In this document: in pieces, positions 41,817 to 54,073 of the stretch | Layout: each line of letters begins with the position of its first letter | Numbering within the stretch: the first letter of the stretch is position 1 | Assembly: GCA_028714035.1 (NCBI GenBank) | Contig: JAQTNA010000003.1 | Coordinates: 87,106-151,105, forward strand | Direction of reading: 5' to 3' | Source: Rhodocyclaceae bacterium | GTDB taxonomy: Bacteria; Pseudomonadota; Gammaproteobacteria; Burkholderiales; Rhodocyclaceae | Length of the DNA: 64,000 bases | Translations under genes and position numbers: made by a program | The notes under the pieces: model-generated | Databases searched by the model: none | Told to the model about the DNA's origin: nothing | Seen by the model: the letters and a program-made list of their open reading frames with translations, nothing else

Positions 41817-44267
41817 GTGTCTCGATTCTTCATCCGCAAGGTGGCCGTGCTGGGCGCGGGCGTCATGGGGGCGCAGATCGCCGCCCACCTCGCCAACGCC
41901 GGTGTGCCGGTGCTGCTGTTCGATCTGGCGCCCAGCGAGGGCGATGGCAACGGCGTGGTCAGAAAGGCCCTGGACGGCCTGAAGAAACTCAAACCCGCGC
42001 CCTTCGGCGAGAAGAGCCTTTCGGCCTACGTGGATGCCGCCAATTACGACCAGCATCTGGAGCGTCTGGCCGACTGCGACCTGGTGATCGAGGCCATCGC
42101 CGAGAAGATGGAATGGAAGGAGGCGCTCTACCAGAAGATCGCGCCGCACCTGAAGGCGGACGCCATCATCGCCTCCAACACCTCGGGCCTGTCCATCCAG
42201 CACCTGGCCGGCGTCATGCCGGAGGTACACCGGTCCCGTTTCTGCGGCGTGCATTTCTTCAACCCGCCGCGCTACATGAACCTGGTGGAGATCATCCCCT
42301 GTGCCGAGTCCTCCGTCGCCACCCTGGATGATCTGGAGACCTGGCTGACCTCCACCCTGGGCAAGGGGGTGATCCGCGCCCTGGATACCCCGAATTTCGT
42401 CGCCAACCGTGTCGGCTGCGCCTGGCTCCTGATGGTGGCCCATCACACCCGGCGTCTGGGCCTGGGCTTTGACGAGGTGGATGCGCTGACCGGCACCAGG
42501 ATCGGTCTGCCCAAGTCCGCCACCTATCGCCTGCTGGACATCGTCGGCCTGGACACCCTGGGCCACGTCATCGGCAACATGCAGGCGAACCTGGGGCCAC
42601 CCTCACCCCCCCGCCCCTCTCCCGAGGGGGGAGAGGGGAGCGTCGAGAGCCGCTCCGGCGGCTTTGACGGGGTGGATCCCTGGCACGACTGCTATGGGGT
42701 GCCGGCCTGGATCAAGGGTCTGATCGAATCCGGCGCCCTGGGCCAGAAAGCCGGCCGCGGCATCTACCGGCGCGAGGGCAAGACCACCAGGGTCTTTGAT
42801 TTGACGCTCAACGACTATCGGGATTCGACCGGCAGCATCGCCCCCGAGGTGGAGGCCCTGCTCAAGCTGAAAGGTATCGAGCGTCTGCGCCAACTGCGCG
42901 CCTCACCCCATCCCCAGGCCCAGTTGCTCTGGGCCATCCAGCGCGACATCTTCCACTACTGCGCCGTGCATCTGGGCGCCATCGCCGAGAGCGCCCGCGA
43001 CATGGATCTGTGCATGCGCTGGGGCTATGGCTGGAGCCGCGGTCCCTTCGAGATCTGGCAGGAGGCCGGCTGGCAGGAAGTCGCGGCCCTCATCAGCGAG
43101 GATATCGAGGCGGGCAAGACCCTGGCGGCAACACCCCTGCCGTCCTGGGTGTTCGAGGTGGACGGCGTGCACGGTGAGGCCGGCTCCTGGTCCGCGAGCC
43201 AGGGCAAACCCCTGGGCCGCTCCAGCCTTCCCGTCTATCGGCGCCAGCTGTATCCCGAGCTGCTCCTGGGCGAGAGCACCGTTGCCGGTCGCACCGTCTG
43301 GGAGAACGAAGGCGTGCGCCTCTGGGTGCGCGACGACGTGGATGCCGGCATCGCGCTCCTGTCCTTCAAGACCAGGATGCACGCCATCGGCGCCGACGTG
43401 GTGGCCGGTGTCATGGAGGCCGTGGCACGCGCCGAGAACGCATTCGATGGCCTCGTCATCTGGCAGGAGCCGCCCTTCGCCGTGGGCGCCAACCTCAAGG
43501 AAGTCGCCGAAGCCGTGGCCGCCGGGCGCTTCGAGGAACTGGATGGCTTCATCCAGGAATTTCAGCGCGCAAGCCTGGCCCTCAAGTATGCCCGGGTGCC
43601 GACCATCGCCGCCGTGCAGGGCATGGCCCTGGGCGGGGGTTGCGAGTTCGCCCTGTATGCGTCCGAGCGCGTGGCCGCATTCGAGTCCAATTTCGGTCTG
43701 GTGGAGGCGGGCGTCGGCCTGATCCCCGCCGGCGGCGGCTGCGCTTTCCTCGCCAAGCGTGCCTCGGACCTGGCGGCCGCCATGGCCACCGGCGATGTCT
43801 TCGCCTTCCTGGAGAGTTCATTCATGAACGTGGCCCAGGCCAGGGTCTCCGGCTCCGCCCTCGAAGCCCGGGCCATGGGTTACCTGCGCGGGAGCGACAC
43901 CGTGGTCATGAACACCCGGGAAGTGCTGTTTGTCGCCATGCGCAAGGCGCGTGCCCTGGCCGACATGGGCTACCGTCCGCCGCTGGCGCCGCGCGCCATC
44001 CATGCGGCCGGCCGTACCGGCATCGCCACCTGCGAGATGACCCTGGCCAACATGCGGGCCGGCGGCTTCATTTCCGACTACGACTGGAAGGTGGCCCGCG
44101 CCGCCGCCGTGGCGCTTTGCGGCGGGGAGATTGACGCCGGCACCCTGGTCACGGAGCAGTGGATACTGGATGTGGAGCGGCGCGAGTTCCTCGCCCTGCT
44201 GAAGACCCCGGAAACCCAGGCCCGCATCCGGCACATGCTGGAAACCGGCAAGCCGCTTAGAAATTAG
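41817..44267 (+). CDS. Bifunctional 3-hydroxyacyl-CoA dehydrogenase / enoyl-CoA hydratase (FadN order)
   Basis: 816 residues starting at GTG 41817 with AAGGAG upstream. The NAD-binding dehydrogenase is N-terminal (VAVLGAGVMGAQIAAHLANAG; NTSGLSIQHLAG; HFFNPPRYMNLVEII; ANRVGC) and the crotonase domain is C-terminal (VQGMALGGGCEFALYAS). This is the Bacillus FadN order, the reverse of E. coli FadB. It oxidises and hydrates acyl-CoA beta-oxidation intermediates. Residues about 262-280 (PSPPRPSPEGGEGSV) are encoded by an intact REP-like palindrome inserted in frame, between GHVIGNMQANLG and WHDCYGVPAWIKGLIE. Thiolase follows, completing the cycle; no acyl-CoA dehydrogenase is adjacent. Confidence 0.9.
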   Translation: MSRFFIRKVAVLGAGVMGAQIAAHLANAGVPVLLFDLAPSEGDGNGVVRKALDGLKKLKPAPFGEKSLSAYVDAANYDQHLERLADCDLVIEAIAEKMEWKEALYQKIAPHLKADAIIASNTSGLSIQHLAGVMPEVHRSRFCGVHFFNPPRYMNLVEIIPCAESSVATLDDLETWLTSTLGKGVIRALDTPNFVANRVGCAWLLMVAHHTRRLGLGFDEVDALTGTRIGLPKSATYRLLDIVGLDTLGHVIGNMQANLGPPSPPRPSPEGGEGSVESRSGGFDGVDPWHDCYGVPAWIKGLIESGALGQKAGRGIYRREGKTTRVFDLTLNDYRDSTGSIAPEVEALLKLKGIERLRQLRASPHPQAQLLWAIQRDIFHYCAVHLGAIAESARDMDLCMRWGYGWSRGPFEIWQEAGWQEVAALISEDIEAGKTLAATPLPSWVFEVDGVHGEAGSWSASQGKPLGRSSLPVYRRQLYPELLLGESTVAGRTVWENEGVRLWVRDDVDAGIALLSFKTRMHAIGADVVAGVMEAVARAENAFDGLVIWQEPPFAVGANLKEVAEAVAAGRFEELDGFIQEFQRASLALKYARVPTIAAVQGMALGGGCEFALYASERVAAFESNFGLVEAGVGLIPAGGGCAFLAKRASDLAAAMATGDVFAFLESSFMNVAQARVSGSALEARAMGYLRGSDTVVMNTREVLFVAMRKARALADMGYRPPLAPRAIHAAGRTGIATCEMTLANMRAGGFISDYDWKVARAAAVALCGGEIDAGTLVTEQWILDVERREFLALLKTPETQARIRHMLETGKPLRN
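42600..42640. repeat. REP-like palindrome inside a coding sequence
   Basis: CCCCTCTCCC at 42614-42623 pairs perfectly with GGGAGAGGGG at 42629-42638. The flanking CCCTCACCC completes the same element family seen in intergenic DNA at 783 and 4880. It keeps the reading frame of the dehydrogenase/hydratase and adds a Pro/Gly/Ser-rich loop. Confidence 0.8.
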
Positions 44268-44279
44268 TCGAGAGTGATG

Positions 44280-44353
44280 AGTGGAGAGTCGAGAGTAGAA
44301 GTTTCCGCGCCTCCGGCGCGCCAACTATGGCTCTCGACTCTCGACTCTCCACT
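44280..44353. repeat. 17-base perfect inverted repeat ahead of thiolase
   Basis: AGTGGAGAGTCGAGAGT at 44280-44296 is perfectly mirrored by 44337-44353, with a 40-base loop. The right arm ends one base before the GGAG ribosome binding site (44355-44358) of the thiolase gene. A long stem this close could affect initiation or processing. Confidence 0.7.
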
Positions 44354-44364
44354 TGGAGAAGACT

Positions 44365-45567
44365 ATGACCAAACAAATTCAGGACGCCTACATCGTCGCC
44401 GCCACGCGCACGCCGGTGGCCCGGCGCAAGGGCGCCTTCAAGAACGTCCGCCCGGACGACATGCTGGCCCACGTGCTGAAGAACGTGGTGGCCGCCGTAC
44501 CCGGTCTCGATGCCAGGGACATTGGCGACGTCATCGTCGGCTGCGCCATTCCCGAGGCCGAGCAGGGCATGAACGTGGCCCGCATCGGCATGCTGCTGGC
44601 CGGGCTACCCCAGAGCGTGCCGGCCATCACCATCAACCGCTTCTGCTCTTCCGGCCTCAATTCCGTGGCCATGGCGGCGGATCGCATTCGCCTGGGCGAG
44701 ACCGACGTGGCCATCGGCGCCGGCACCGAGTCCATGAGCATCATGTCCCAGATCTTCGGCAACAAGGTCGCCGCCAATCCGGCCTGCTTCGAAGGGAATG
44801 AACATCTGGCCCTGGCCTATGGCATGGGCATCACCGCCGAGAATGTCGCCCGGCAGTGGCAGGTATCCCGGGACGAGCAGGACGCCTTTGGCGCGGCCTC
44901 CCATGAGAAGGCCCTGGCCGCCATCGCCGCCGGCCACTTCAGGGCCGAGATTTCGCCCTATGCCGTGCAAAACCACGCCCCGGATTTCGCTTCCGGAACG
45001 GTGCAGACCAGGGAATTCCTGTTCGACACCGACGAAGGCCCTCGTGCCGGCACCACGGCCGCGTCGCTCGGCAAACTGCGCCCGGTGTTCGCCGCCAAGG
45101 GCAGCGTAACGGCGGGCAATGCTTCGCAGATGTCCGACGGGGCCGCCGCCGTGCTCCTCATGAGCGAGGCCGCCGTCAAGCGCTACAACGTGACGCCGCT
45201 GGCGCGCTACGTCTCGTTTGCAGTCGCCGGCGTGGCACCCGAGATCATGGGCATCGGCCCCATCGAGGCCATTCCCCTGGCCCTGAAGCGGGCCGGCCTG
45301 CGCCAGGAAGACATGGACTGGATCGAACTGAACGAAGCCTTTGCCGCCCAGGCCCTGGCGGTGATGAAGCACCTGGGGCTGGATCCGGCCAAGGTCAATC
45401 CGCTCGGTGGCGCCATCGCCCTGGGCCATCCCCTGGGCGCCACCGGCGCCGTGCGCACCGCCACCCTGGTGCATGCCTTCCAGCGCGACCCGAAGCTGAA
45501 ATACGGCATGGTCAGCATGTGCATCGGCACCGGCATGGGTGCGGCAGGCATCTTCGAGCGGGTTTGA
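44365..45567 (+). CDS. Acetyl-CoA acyltransferase (beta-oxidation thiolase)
   Basis: 400 residues. The acylating cysteine lies in INRFCSSGLNSVAMAADRI, the catalytic GHPLGATGA and the C-terminal CIGTGMGAAGIFERV are intact, and AYIVAATRTPVARRKGAF is the usual start. It cleaves 3-ketoacyl-CoA with CoA to acetyl-CoA and a shortened acyl-CoA. GGAG seven bases before ATG 44365 sets the start. It follows the bifunctional dehydrogenase/hydratase across a perfect inverted repeat and completes a ligase-hydratase-dehydrogenase-thiolase set. A biosynthetic acetoacetyl-CoA thiolase role is less likely here. Confidence 0.92.
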   Translation: MTKQIQDAYIVAATRTPVARRKGAFKNVRPDDMLAHVLKNVVAAVPGLDARDIGDVIVGCAIPEAEQGMNVARIGMLLAGLPQSVPAITINRFCSSGLNSVAMAADRIRLGETDVAIGAGTESMSIMSQIFGNKVAANPACFEGNEHLALAYGMGITAENVARQWQVSRDEQDAFGAASHEKALAAIAAGHFRAEISPYAVQNHAPDFASGTVQTREFLFDTDEGPRAGTTAASLGKLRPVFAAKGSVTAGNASQMSDGAAAVLLMSEAAVKRYNVTPLARYVSFAVAGVAPEIMGIGPIEAIPLALKRAGLRQEDMDWIELNEAFAAQALAVMKHLGLDPAKVNPLGGAIALGHPLGATGAVRTATLVHAFQRDPKLKYGMVSMCIGTGMGAAGIFERV

Positions 45568-45681
45568 ACGCTGGCCGGTTGGGAAGAGGTGGCATCATCC
45601 GGGAGCCTCAATGCGGAATCCCTTCCACGCTTCGCGACAGCTTACCCATGTCATACCCCTCCCGGATCTGCATGCCATCCG

Positions 45682-45698
45682 TATCAATTACCATGCCA
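45682..45698 (-). promoter_or_regulatory. Orphan sigma-54-like element, minus strand
   Basis: Read leftward it is TGGCATG-GTAA-TTGATA with correct -24/-12 spacing but A instead of C at the -12 position. It shares CGGTTTGGCA, the spacing and TTGATA with the element at 47304. No minus-strand gene lies downstream; it would fire antisense into the thiolase gene. It may be a remnant, an antisense promoter or chance. Confidence 0.3.
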
Positions 45699-45858
45699 AA
45701 CCGGATCGAATCCATCAAGCGCTTGATTCATCCGGGCTTCCCCGCGGCGACGCGCCCCCCGCCGGAGGGTCACGAGGCCGCAATAACTGCCATAATGGGC
45801 ACACGCCTGGGCAATTTGTGCTACCTTTGTGCCAACTTCGACACAAGCCCCCGACACC

Positions 45859-47238
45859 ATGAATCTGGCCGGTGAATCCCTGCACGAACTGCTCTCCTTC
45901 CTCGACACCCAGCCCGAGCCGCGCATCGTGATGGACGCGGAGTTTCGCATCGTCGCCGCCAACCGGGCCTACACCCGCGAGTTTGGCCAGGGGCGGCCGG
46001 TTCGGGGACGACGCTGCTACGAAGTGTCCCACCGCTTCACCGTGCCCTGCGACCAGGCCGGGGAATCCTGCCCCCTGCGCCTGTCGCTCGAGACCGGCGG
46101 TCCTTACCGGGTTCTGCATCTGCACCATACGCCCCGGGGTGAGGAACACGTGGACGTGGAGACCACGCCCATCCGGGACGGCGACGGAGAATTGCGCTAT
46201 TTCGTGGAAACCCTGCGGGTGGTGAAACAAGCCTCCAGCCAGGCGGCGGCAGAGGGGCTGGTGGGGCGCTCAGCCAGCTTCAAGCACATGCTGGCCCAGG
46301 TGATGCGTGTCGCGCCCACGGATGCCTCCGTGATTCTTCTGGGCGCCACGGGCACCGGCAAGGAACTGGTGGCGCGCCTGGTGCACGAGGCCAGCCGCCG
46401 CTCCGGCGGTCCCTTCGTGGCGGTGGACTGCTCCGGCCTCACGGAGACCCTGTTCGAGAGCGAACTGTTCGGTTACGAGAAGGGCGCCTTCACCGGCGCC
46501 AACTTCCGCAAGCTGGGACTGGTGGAGGCCGCCAGTGGCGGCACCCTGTTCCTGGACGAGATCGGCGATGTGCCCATGGCCCTTCAGGTCAAGCTGTTGC
46601 GCCTCCTGGAGACCGGCACCTACCGCCGCGTCGGCGGCATCGAGGCCCTGCGTTCGGATTTCCGGCTGGTCTGTGCCACCCACCGCAACCTGGGGGAGAT
46701 GGTGGAGAAGGAAAGCTTTCGCCGCGACCTCTACCACCGAATCCAGGTCTTCCCCATCCACACGCCCTCCCTCGATCAGAGGCAGGAAGACATTCCCCTG
46801 CTGGCGGATTCCTTCCTGAAGAGGGTGGCACCCGAACGCCGGCTGACCCTGTCCGAGGCGACGGTCAGCTACCTCCAGCAGCGCGCCTATCCGGGCAATA
46901 TCCGGGAACTGAGAAACCTGATCGAGCGCGCCACCATCCTGGCGGACGGCTCCGAAATCCAGCCCTGCCACCTGGAGGAGCATTCGCTGGGCGCCCTGCC
47001 TTTCGCGCCCGGTCTTGCCCAAACCCGAGGCCAGAGCCTGCCGACGCCCGTGCCACCCGGCGCCTTCTCGGTGGAGGACATCATCCCGCTGGACGAGGTC
47101 GAGCGGCTCTACCTGGCCTGGGCGGAGGCCCATTTCCAGGGTGACCGCAAGTCCTTCGCCAGGAAGCTGGGCCTTTCCCCCCGCACCCTGTTCCGCAAGC
47201 TGTCCGGCCTGGAAGGGGAGGAAGCCGAGGACGAATGA
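45859..47238 (+). CDS. Second sigma-54-dependent activator with Cys-rich PAS sensor domain
   Basis: 459 residues and a clear paralogue of the activator at 3374. The PAS domain has C53, H58, C64 and C71 ([16 protein letters not shown]), the same spacing as in the first protein. The AAA+ domain has GATGTGKE (Ala in place of the usual Glu in the Walker A loop), GAFTGA and TLFLDEIGD. The Fis helix-turn-helix is [16 protein letters not shown]. No receiver domain is present. A perfect palindrome and a sigma-54-like promoter separate it from the downstream DUF3365 haem protein gene, its likely target. The frame opens from GTG 45829; ATG 45859 matches the PAS start but has a weak ribosome binding site. 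Confidence 0.88.
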   Translation: MNLAGESLHELLSFLDTQPEPRIVMDAEFRIVAANRAYTREFGQGRPVRGRRCYEVSHRFTVPCDQAGESCPLRLSLETGGPYRVLHLHHTPRGEEHVDVETTPIRDGDGELRYFVETLRVVKQASSQAAAEGLVGRSASFKHMLAQVMRVAPTDASVILLGATGTGKELVARLVHEASRRSGGPFVAVDCSGLTETLFESELFGYEKGAFTGANFRKLGLVEAASGGTLFLDEIGDVPMALQVKLLRLLETGTYRRVGGIEALRSDFRLVCATHRNLGEMVEKESFRRDLYHRIQVFPIHTPSLDQRQEDIPLLADSFLKRVAPERRLTLSEATVSYLQQRAYPGNIRELRNLIERATILADGSEIQPCHLEEHSLGALPFAPGLAQTRGQSLPTPVPPGAFSVEDIIPLDEVERLYLAWAEAHFQGDRKSFARKLGLSPRTLFRKLSGLEGEEAEDE

Positions 47239-47246
47239 GCCATGAT

Positions 47247-47263
47247 TGGCACGACCTGTGCCA
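47247..47263. promoter_or_regulatory. Candidate activator binding palindrome
   Basis: TGGCAC-GACCT-GTGCCA is a perfect 6-5-6 palindrome, 9 bases after the activator stop codon and about 40 bases upstream of a sigma-54-like promoter. GTGCCA also occurs at 45829-45834 just ahead of the activator gene, so it may be the recognition half-site. Confidence 0.5.
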
Positions 47264-47303
47264 TCCATGGCGCAATTTGCCGCTGCTCCCTGGCTAAACG
47301 GTT

Positions 47304-47320
47304 TGGCACGAAACTTGATA
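47304..47320 (+). promoter_or_regulatory. Sigma-54-like promoter of the DUF3365 haem protein gene
   Basis: TGGCACG-AAAC-TTGATA has a perfect -24 element and correct 12-base spacing, but TTGA instead of TTGC at -12. It lies 34 bases before ATG 47354. Its place between a sigma-54 activator gene and its presumed target supports function despite the mismatch. Confidence 0.55.
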
Positions 47321-47353
47321 GCTAAAATCCACCCCTACCCAAGGAGCCACTAT

Positions 47354-47938
47354 ATGAAACACCCCATCGCCACCTTTATTCTCGCCAGCACGGCTTTCAC
47401 CAGTTTTCCGGCCCTCGCCGAAGAAATCCCCGCCAGCGCATTGCCCGCGTTGCGCGCCGCCGCAGGCAGCCTGTCCACCCAACTCGCGGGAGACCTGAAG
47501 CGGGAACTGGCCGCCAACGGCCCGGAATCCGCCATCCAGGTCTGCCGCGACAAGGCACCGCAGATCGCCGGCGAACTCTCGCGCAACAACGGCTGGAAGG
47601 TCACCCGGGTCAGCCTCAAGGCGCGCAACCCGCTGCTGGGCATGCCGGACGCCTGGGAGCAAACCGCCCTGCAGAAAATGCAGGAGCGCCTCGCCGCCGG
47701 CGAAAAACCGGAGACCCTGGAAGTGATGGAAGTCGTGAAGGAGCCGGCCGGCCGCTTCCTGCGCTACGCGAAGGGCATGCCTACCCAGACGCTGTGCCTC
47801 ACCTGTCATGGCGCAGCCGCCGAGATGGCCCCCGGCCTAAAGGCCAAGATCGCCGCCGCCTACCCGCGTGACGCGGCCACCGGCTATACGGTCGGCATGC
47901 TGCGCGGCGCCGTCTCGATCAAGCAGCCGCTCGACTGA
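47354..47938 (+). CDS. Periplasmic DUF3365 (Tll0287-like) c-type haem protein
   Basis: 194 residues with a signal peptide (MKHPIATFILASTAFTSFPALA) and one CLTCH haem c site near residue 155. The preceding region has the DUF3365 features AIQVCRDKAPQIAGELS and GWKVTRVSLKARNPLLGMPDAWE, and the end is GYTVGMLRGAVSIKQPL. In the family the haem sits in a PAS-like fold and is thought to act in redox sensing or electron transfer. AAGGAG seven bases before ATG 47354 fixes the start. It stands alone between the sigma-54 activator and the convergent ppc gene. Confidence 0.87.
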   Translation: MKHPIATFILASTAFTSFPALAEEIPASALPALRAAAGSLSTQLAGDLKRELAANGPESAIQVCRDKAPQIAGELSRNNGWKVTRVSLKARNPLLGMPDAWEQTALQKMQERLAAGEKPETLEVMEVVKEPAGRFLRYAKGMPTQTLCLTCHGAAAEMAPGLKAKIAAAYPRDAATGYTVGMLRGAVSIKQPLD

Positions 47939-47965
47939 CCGGCCGGCAACGGCAGGGACTCACCA

Positions 47966-48043
47966 CAGAGGGGTAAAGAAGCCGAGAAACCCCTCTGGCA
48001 TCAATGTTTCAGTACCCGTGAAGAGTCACTGAAACATTGATGC
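47966..48043. terminator. Double hairpin between convergent genes, probable bidirectional terminator
   Basis: CAGAGGGGT/ACCCCTCTG (47966-47974 and 47989-47997) is followed at once by a perfect 16-base stem, 47998-48013 with 48028-48043, around a 14-base loop. T-rich DNA (TTTTCTGTTTTT) follows on the plus strand. It lies between the DUF3365 gene and the convergent ppc stop. Confidence 0.6.
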
Positions 48044-48095
48044 AACGTTTTCTGTTTTTCCGCTGGGCCTCTACGGCTCAACTGGATGCTTGCCG

Positions 48096-52627
<4,532 letters not shown>

Positions 52628-52631
<4 letters not shown>

Positions 52632-53704
52632 GCACCCTCCTCGCCCGCTTCCATATCCCCCGGGGTGACTTCGCCTTGGACGTGGACCTGACCCTGCCCG
52701 GGCGCGGGGTCACGGCCCTGTTCGGCCATTCCGGCTCGGGCAAGACGACGCTCCTGCGGGCCATGGCCGGCCTGGAACGGGCACCCGGCGGCTACTTCGC
52801 CCTGGACGGCGAGGTGTGGCAGGACGAATCGAGGGACCTGTTCCTGCCGCCCCACCGGCGCGCCCTGGGCTACGTCTTCCAGGAGGCGAGCCTCTTTCCC
52901 CACCTCTCCGTGCGCGGCAACCTGGAGTTCGGCTTGAGGCGCACCCTTCCCGGCGCACGGAAATTTCGGACGGAGGCGGTGGCGGAACTCCTGGGCATCG
53001 CGCCGCTCCTGGCGCGCCGCCCGGACAGCCTCTCCGGCGGCGAGCGCCAGCGGGCCGCCATCGCCCGCGCCCTGCTCGCCAGTCCGCGCCTCCTGCTCAT
53101 GGACGAACCCCTGGCGGCCCTGGACCTGAAACGCCGGAACGAGATCCTGCCCTACCTGGAGCGGCTGCACGACGAGCTGTCCATTCCGGTGATCTACGTC
53201 AGCCACGCCCCGGACGAGGTGGCGCGTCTGGCGGACCATCTGGTGCTGCTGGATGGCGGCCGTGCCGTTGCCAGCGGCCCCCTGTCCGAGACCCTGGCAC
53301 GCCTGGACCTGCCGCCCGCCTTCGCCGACGACGCGGGAGTGGTGCTGGAAACCGTGGTGGCCGCGCACGAGGAAGACGACCTGACCCGGCTGCAATTCCC
53401 CGGAGGAAGCATCCACGTCTCCCGGCGTCCCGAAGGCGTGGGCCAGAGGCTGCGCTGCCGCATCCATGCCCGGGACGTGAGCCTGTCGCTGGACGCCGAG
53501 AGCCGCAGCAGCATCCTCAACCGCCTGGCGGCCACCGTGGTGGACCTGGCGGACACCGACAAGCCCGGCCATGTGCTGGTGCGCCTGGACATGGGGGGCA
53601 GCCCCCTGCTCGCCCGCATCACCCGCCGTTCCGCCCAACTCCTCGCCATCCGCCCGGGCCAGGCCGTGGTCGCCCAGATCAAGTCGGTGGCACTTCTTGC
53701 TTGA
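52628..53704 (+). CDS. modC: Molybdate ABC transporter, ATP-binding protein
   Basis: 358 residues. The ATPase domain has Walker A GHSGSGKT at 33-40, the signature [17 protein letters not shown], Walker [13 protein letters not shown] and the switch histidine in YVSHAPDEV. The C-terminal third (about 290-358) is a TOBE/Mop-like domain that binds molybdate and can inhibit transport. It powers ModAB. The start at ATG 52628 overlaps the modB stop; the frame is open much further upstream but unsupported. Confidence 0.92.
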
Positions 53705-53801
53705 GGCGATGACCCATAAGGCATGAAATCCCCGCCCCCCCTTCCCAGAAGCGCCGCGGGGGCGCAAAATGCCGGACTGTCTGGTAAAAGGAATATCAAG
53801 C

Positions 53802-54002
53802 ATGTCAGGAAATGCCCCCCTCGAAAAATCCACCGAGTCGAGCACGGCCAGCGGCAGCGTGGTCGAACCCAAGGAAGTCAATTGGTCCTTCCTCGATGAC
53901 AGGACGCCCTGCGAGGATTGCTGGATGGGTGAATACAAGGAAACCGGATACCGCTACTGCGGCAACAACAAGTGCCCGGTCAGGCCCGGCGCCGGAAACT
54001 GA
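53802..54002 (+). CDS. Small four-cysteine protein behind modC
   Basis: 66 residues starting at ATG 53802, with AAAAGGA about ten bases upstream; a longer 77-residue version from ATG 53769 is possible. The N-terminal half is polar and Ser/Glu-rich. The C-terminal half has C-x2-C-x12-C-x4-C (PCEDCWMGEYKETGYRYCGN), a zinc- or iron-binding pattern. I do not recognise a family. It follows modC by about 100 bases on the same strand, and the conserved-looking Cys spacing argues for a real gene. A link to metal handling is inference from position. Confidence 0.6.
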   Translation: MSGNAPLEKSTESSTASGSVVEPKEVNWSFLDDRTPCEDCWMGEYKETGYRYCGNNKCPVRPGAGN

Positions 54003-54013
54003 GCATCCGGCCC

Positions 54014-54045
54014 CCGATAAGCACCGATAAGCGCACGGATAAGCC
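54014..54045. repeat. Three short tandem GATAAGC repeats
   Basis: CCGATAAGC, CCGATAAGC and CGGATAAGC follow each other at about 10-12-base steps between two convergent genes. They could be a small protein-binding array or simple slippage. Confidence 0.35.
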
Positions 54046-54073
54046 ACATCCCCTGCGCGCCCCGCGCATCAGC

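Noticed and set aside
45810..45826. TGGGCAATTTGTGC as a sigma-54 promoter for the second activator
   Set aside because: The GG to GC distance is 11 rather than 12, which sigma-54 does not usually tolerate.
45828..45848. TTGTG-N10-CACAA as an operator
   Set aside because: Only the outer five bases pair; it overlaps a possible GTG start and there is no independent support.
53805..54047. 80-codon minus-strand frame opposite the four-Cys protein
   Set aside because: It has no motif and no ribosome binding site, while the plus strand has patterned cysteines and follows modC.
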